In this document: piece after piece, positions 59,735 to 64,000 of the stretch
Position numbering within the stretch: the stretch's first letter is position 1
How the letters are laid out: each line of letters starts with the position of its first letter
Origin: Phoronis australis
Lineage: Eukaryota; Phoronida; Phoronidae
Assembly: GCA_002633005.1 (NCBI GenBank)
Contig: NMRA01000022.1
Coordinates: 1,018,225 to 1,082,224, forward strand
Length of the DNA stretch: 64,000 nt
Direction: 5' to 3'
Position numbers and translations under genes: made by a program
Notes under the pieces: model-generated
Seen by the model: only the letters and a program-made list of their open reading frames with translations
What the model was told of the DNA's origin: nothing
Database searches by the model: none

Positions 59735-60184
59735 GTGAGTTTAATGCAGAAAAATAATTTTAAGAATATCTATTCGTATTACAAACGGTTTCACAACATC
59801 AAATAGTCATAACTTTTCTAATACACTAGTGAAATCAGGTATGGTTTCGTCCCCCCCCCCTCCGTCCCCCCCGGTTTGCGACATTCTTGGTCTGCCATTA
59901 TGTTACATCACCGCGCTGTTTCACCATTTCTGCTATACAAAATTTAGTATAAATTAAGTATAAACTTTTAAGTTTAATTTTCGAGTAGCACCAACAAGAT
60001 GCTCACCACATCTCAATGACATTGGGTTTCACTTGTTGTGACAATTTTGCAACTGGAAATGATCTTATTTTAGCGATATCTGTCGGAAAAGAAACAGTAC
60101 CTTTTATCACAGATATTCCATGTCGACGGCTGTTGTACCAAATCTTCGAAGCTCTCTTTTAGTAGAACATTCGAATAAAAACTA

Positions 60185-60740
60185 TACAGTGCACGTATAG
60201 CTACTGGAGATTATTTGTCACACTCAGATCTGCTATCAAATCATAGACTATAGTAGTCTATAATCTATGATCAAATGTATTGATACTGTAACTCGCGGGA
60301 ACTTGCGAGATACGGTAATGTGCTTTAATTCGCGACTGATTACCACGGAGTTCGCCAGTGTCTACGCGGAAGCAGTCGTTGCCCGCGCTGGACCTGGACG
60401 GCTGGAAGCCAATAGCAGCTGGATGGAGTTTCAGGTTTTTACTCACTGTTGCAAAGGTTTCAAAAAACCCAAAATTGAAATTTGCCTCTCAGTTTGTATA
60501 TGTAGTAATGAAAATGTGATGGACGTGTTAGTACAGAAATTAGTCGTTGACTATAATAGAGAAACATGAAAATCAATATCACCAGCGAAGCTCTACAGCA
60601 TCCCACCAACGAATTGGCAATTGGGTAAAAGGAAACGTACGCAGAGCAAATCATCAAATTTCTTAAGGGTACAATGCCTTTGCTATAAATTCATCCTCTC
60701 TCTCTGTCCATCACAATGTGGAGGAAATACTAATTATACC
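60185..60740 (+). repeat. Dispersed repeat family 2, longest member
   Basis: Its first part matches 27725-27870 and its second part 32700-33130, so it links the two. A small palindrome (TCATAGA .. TCTATGA, 60241-60270) interrupts it relative to the 27.7-kb copy. Confidence 0.7.
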
Positions 60741-62740
60741 AAGACATGTGTCACTTCAAGAACTTGACCAATGGAGTCGGAAGATGATCTTGATAAACTT
60801 GCTGGGTGTAGCTGTGCTAACCAATACATGCAAACTTTTGGAATAGTGTGGTATGGAAAGTTAGTTGTTTGTATAACAATGTCCTGTGCCTGTAGTGACA
60901 CCTGTGCTAATGCTCTCAATGGAAAAGGCAACGGGTTCTCTACATGATGATCTACATTCTGACGACAAATGAGGCATTAGCTGTGCGCTGTGTTGTTCAT
61001 GTTTGGGTTAAATATAAACGCTGTCTTTTCCTTGGATCATGTGACATAATTGTAGATTTGGATATATAGTGCATCAACAATGTATCCGCACACCTGAGTG
61101 CTCATGCACAAATCGCCGCAAATGCATAAAAACACACACTTTGAAATCGTGTTTGTGATGCAAATTAAATTTTGAGCGATCTACATAATCCTTTTTAGTA
61201 AATTGTGCTTCACACTGACTAAACCATCAACGTCACGTTGATGTAAGTACCTTTTGAGCATAGAGGAACACCTTGATGTCTTGAAGTCCTTTCAACGAGA
61301 AAATATATCAAATACTCCCATTTAACATTTCCTTCGTCCAAATAAGTGTAGTCTTTCCGAAATCGGGTACTGTCCCATTTCTGTTGTGATTGCATCACTG
61401 TTATAGCATTTACTGTTTTTAAATCACATCGATGTGGTCCATCTGCTCTCCGGAATGAGCCAAGCCCCCAGTCGCTATCTAGAGCTTGACAATTGCATGT
61501 CCGCCTGGGTCGCACCTCTCGTACCTGAACAAAAAGGACGGAACAAATACACGTATTTACTCAAGTACATGTAGGAAGGAATTGGACACCATTGGCCTCC
61601 TAAGGTGTCCCTCCACGCTCAAAAGGTACTTGTACCATCATGACTTTGGTGTTTGAATCAGAGTGAGGCATACTTTACGGAAAAGCTTCCGGCGTATGGC
61701 CGCCCTATGAGATGACCACTGTCTGTGTCAGCCGCGTTGTCCCAGACAGTGGTACTGCCTATACAAACTGAGACCAGACTGTGATGACCTCTACCCTTAT
61801 GAAATTGGTCTCAAATATCCGTCAATTTAGAGGAGATTTCAATGCTTCGAAAGAATTGAAGTTTGTTACTGATTGAGGTCAGGCTTCACAAGTTGGCTTA
61901 ATTGTTACGACCATGGTGTCATTTTAGCATGCACCAAGGTAAACAGTACCACCAGCATATGCACTGTGCCAGTGCAACTGCCACAGATGTTGGTCATCCC
62001 GGTAGGGTCACCATACACCGCTGTTCGACAAATAATGCTCCACACTAACTAAACCGAGTATACAAAAGTTATACATGCGTTGCTTTTGAGTACACGGGCG
62101 GTGGCATGTAATTCAAGTGGTTCTGGAACCGATGAGGGCTACTCGATCAAAAATATAGTATTATTGTAAGGCATATACAAAATACGAAAACCTTTGCAGG
62201 CAGGAAAACTAGTAGGTGAAGAGAGCAAGGAGATTGGGCGACCATTGAGTGCGCAACAGTGTACGTTGCTCTCTCTGAGTTTGATGAGGATATTCTTCTT
62301 GCGTTGTTGTATTTTTAGGAGGCCGTTGGTGCCTTCAACCGTTTTCCCAGTTTGAAAAAATACTCCGGTGATCAGTATATTTTTTACGTGTAGTCCTTCG
62401 TTATCCGTCGCCCAAATCGGAGACTGGCCGTTTTTTTCAGAGCTTCTGTTAGTGACAGCGTCAACATATGGCCTCAATCCTTTAAACATGTCGAAGGACA
62501 ACCGTTTGGGCAATGCCGTCAACCAAATGTTAATTTCCAAAGGTCATCAATGTCTGCGGTCCAATGCAGTCACTTTACTTTACAACATTTCAATGAAAAA
62601 TGAGTTTTGAATAATGAATTAGTGTTTGCATTTGAAATTAAATACTGAGTTTCATGACAACTAGTTGTCGATGTGTACCCAATGACAAAACATCTGTGTT
62701 TGCATTTCGATGGATCATGTGCTTTGACGATTAATATTTT
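60741..62740. other. Gene-free region with unsupported frames
   Basis: Minus-strand frames at 61219-61515 and 62139-62540 are open but have no recognised domain. The longer one has no Met or acceptor at its 5' edge. Nothing else is supportable. Confidence 0.45.
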
Positions 62741-62746
62741 CTGTTA

Positions 62747-62927
62747 TAAAAACCGGACGATCGCCGCACAAATAAAAAAATCATGTTCAACCAACTTTTT
62801 GTCTATTCATTAGACATCATCAGGATCATATTTACTGTATGTTGACACTTGCTGTCCTTTGTAAATATGATCCTGATGATGTCTAATGAGTAAATGAAAC
62901 GTTTGTGCGGCGATCGTCCGGTTTTTA
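62747..62927. repeat. Snap-back repeat with two perfect arm pairs
   Basis: The outer arms 62747-62772 and 62902-62927 share AAAACCGGACGATCGCCGCA, and the inner arms 62808-62835 and 62861-62888 share TAGACATCATCAGGATCATA. The right-arm text CCTGATGATGTCT..GAAACG resembles ends seen in some Penelope-like and related retroelements; that likeness is from memory and tentative. Confidence 0.9.
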
Positions 62928-62929
62928 AT

Positions 62930-64000
62930 CTTACTGTGGCCAAAAACTGATTTAATTTTCTGTGATAGTATCGTAAGAAACAGTGTCTAACTGCCAGCTG
63001 ATAGCTTCATAGTTGAGATCTCTTAAAAAATCCACAGATTGCTGCATACACAATGACGCTCATTTACATGTATTCAACAACCAAACAATTTTCAGGCTAG
63101 ATAGAAATTACTGAGGTTAACGATCGCACGAAGACACAGCAGGTTATTACACTTAAGATTCCTACGGATGTTTTGGGATTCTGGAATATAGGGGAACATA
63201 GCTTATGACGATGCTGAAAAAATGAAGATTAGAATAGTCCCTACCAATAATCCATTCAAAATTAAAATTGAATACCCTGAATGTGTGCTTTGCAATAGGA
63301 TATTACAGATATACTTTTGGAATCGTGGTTAAAAATGACTTATTGGACGAGAACTGATGCATGTTTAAGGAACAGCTATACTAAATACTTTTTACTGAGT
63401 TCAACGACGTATCCCATTCCCGGTCGAAGACTTGGACTCGCACCCCTATTTTTGTTTTTGGGATGCACTTCGCGATTGTCGTCAAGACAACAATCATTTG
63501 GTTCTCGGAGTGACGTCTCATCCCTCTAACACGTACACTTCCACGAATTGATCATCCCTGAAGACCTGTTTGGATGAAATTTATTAAAAGAATGCCTATA
63601 ATTGTGGGTTAATATTTTTTTAAATGCATCGCCTTTGAAAAGGAAATCGTCGTTTGTCACATGAGACAGTGTTATACAGGGTGATTCGGGTAAATTAGTA
63701 GATATTTCAGAGGAATTATATTTACCAGTCGGCAGTAACATATGTGCTAAGTCGAAGGCGGTTGTACACGTTCTTTATTTGTATGATTTAGGTGAAAATA
63801 TCCTTTCAAACTCTAAGGCCGGGCCCCTAGTCACGAAGTCCTGACGACATACACAACAGTGCAAGATCTCGGGCAGCAGTCAATGAATATTGGTTCAAAG
63901 CTGCTATCACAGTCCCGTTGTGATGCTTACGTGCACGAGCCTACCGCCGTGCTAAAAAATCCGTGATAAAACATTGACATCAGTGGCGGATCTAGGATAT
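62930..64000. other. Gene-free end of window
   Basis: No gene seen. The last 20 bases (CAGTGGCGGATCTAGGATAT) look like the start of a common hAT-type miniature element (CAGTGGCGGATC), cut by the window end. Confidence 0.45.

Noticed and set aside
62139-62540. 133-residue minus-strand frame as a gene
   Set aside because: It begins at a TTG with a stop just before it and no acceptor, and no domain is recognised. Frames of this length are expected by chance in 64 kb of six-frame AT-rich sequence.

Overview
The window is animal nuclear DNA. The genes are split by introns with GT..AG borders and conserved codon phase, intergenic space is large, and miniature transposons and minisatellites are dense. 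The protein families and the frequent ACATGTA-type words suggest an invertebrate deuterostome (amphioxus, hemichordate or echinoderm). This is inference; the species cannot be read from the sequence.

Positions 1-24340 hold two tandem plus-strand genes of the carotenoid oxygenase family (BCO1/BCO2/RPE65, beta-propeller iron enzymes). Only the last four coding exons of gene 1 are inside the window (1636-6278). Gene 2 is complete: ten exons from 8107 to 24169 join in phase to 547 codons plus a stop, the usual length of the family, with all four iron-binding histidines in place. Matching exons of the two genes have the same lengths and phases, except one exon with a 9-base difference. A 140-bp tract of one exon is identical in both genes while the rest of that exon is clearly diverged, which points to recent gene conversion. 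Gene 2's introns carry mobile elements, including a 1.7-kb THAP-domain transposon remnant. An 80-bp minisatellite and an inverted second copy of that remnant follow the gene.

Positions 27085-52380 have no gene I can support. They hold broken THAP-transposon fragments, inverted-repeat elements, a 56-bp palindrome, two orphan histone-type 3' stem-loop look-alikes and a 3.3-kb inverted-repeat element that split a 36-bp minisatellite in two.

Positions 52382-56564 hold a plus-strand gene for a probable Golgi type II glycosyltransferase-like protein with an N-terminal membrane anchor and a DQD motif. Two exons are visible and a short 5' exon is missing. Its 3.1-kb intron is mostly one large inverted repeat built of units of about 160 bp, plus a miniature transposon.

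Positions 56565-64000 are intergenic, with one broken coding-like stretch (59429-59734), a copy of a dispersed repeat and a snap-back repeat.

The two oxygenase genes would act on carotenoid or retinoid substrates. No pathway link to the glycosyltransferase-like gene is visible.
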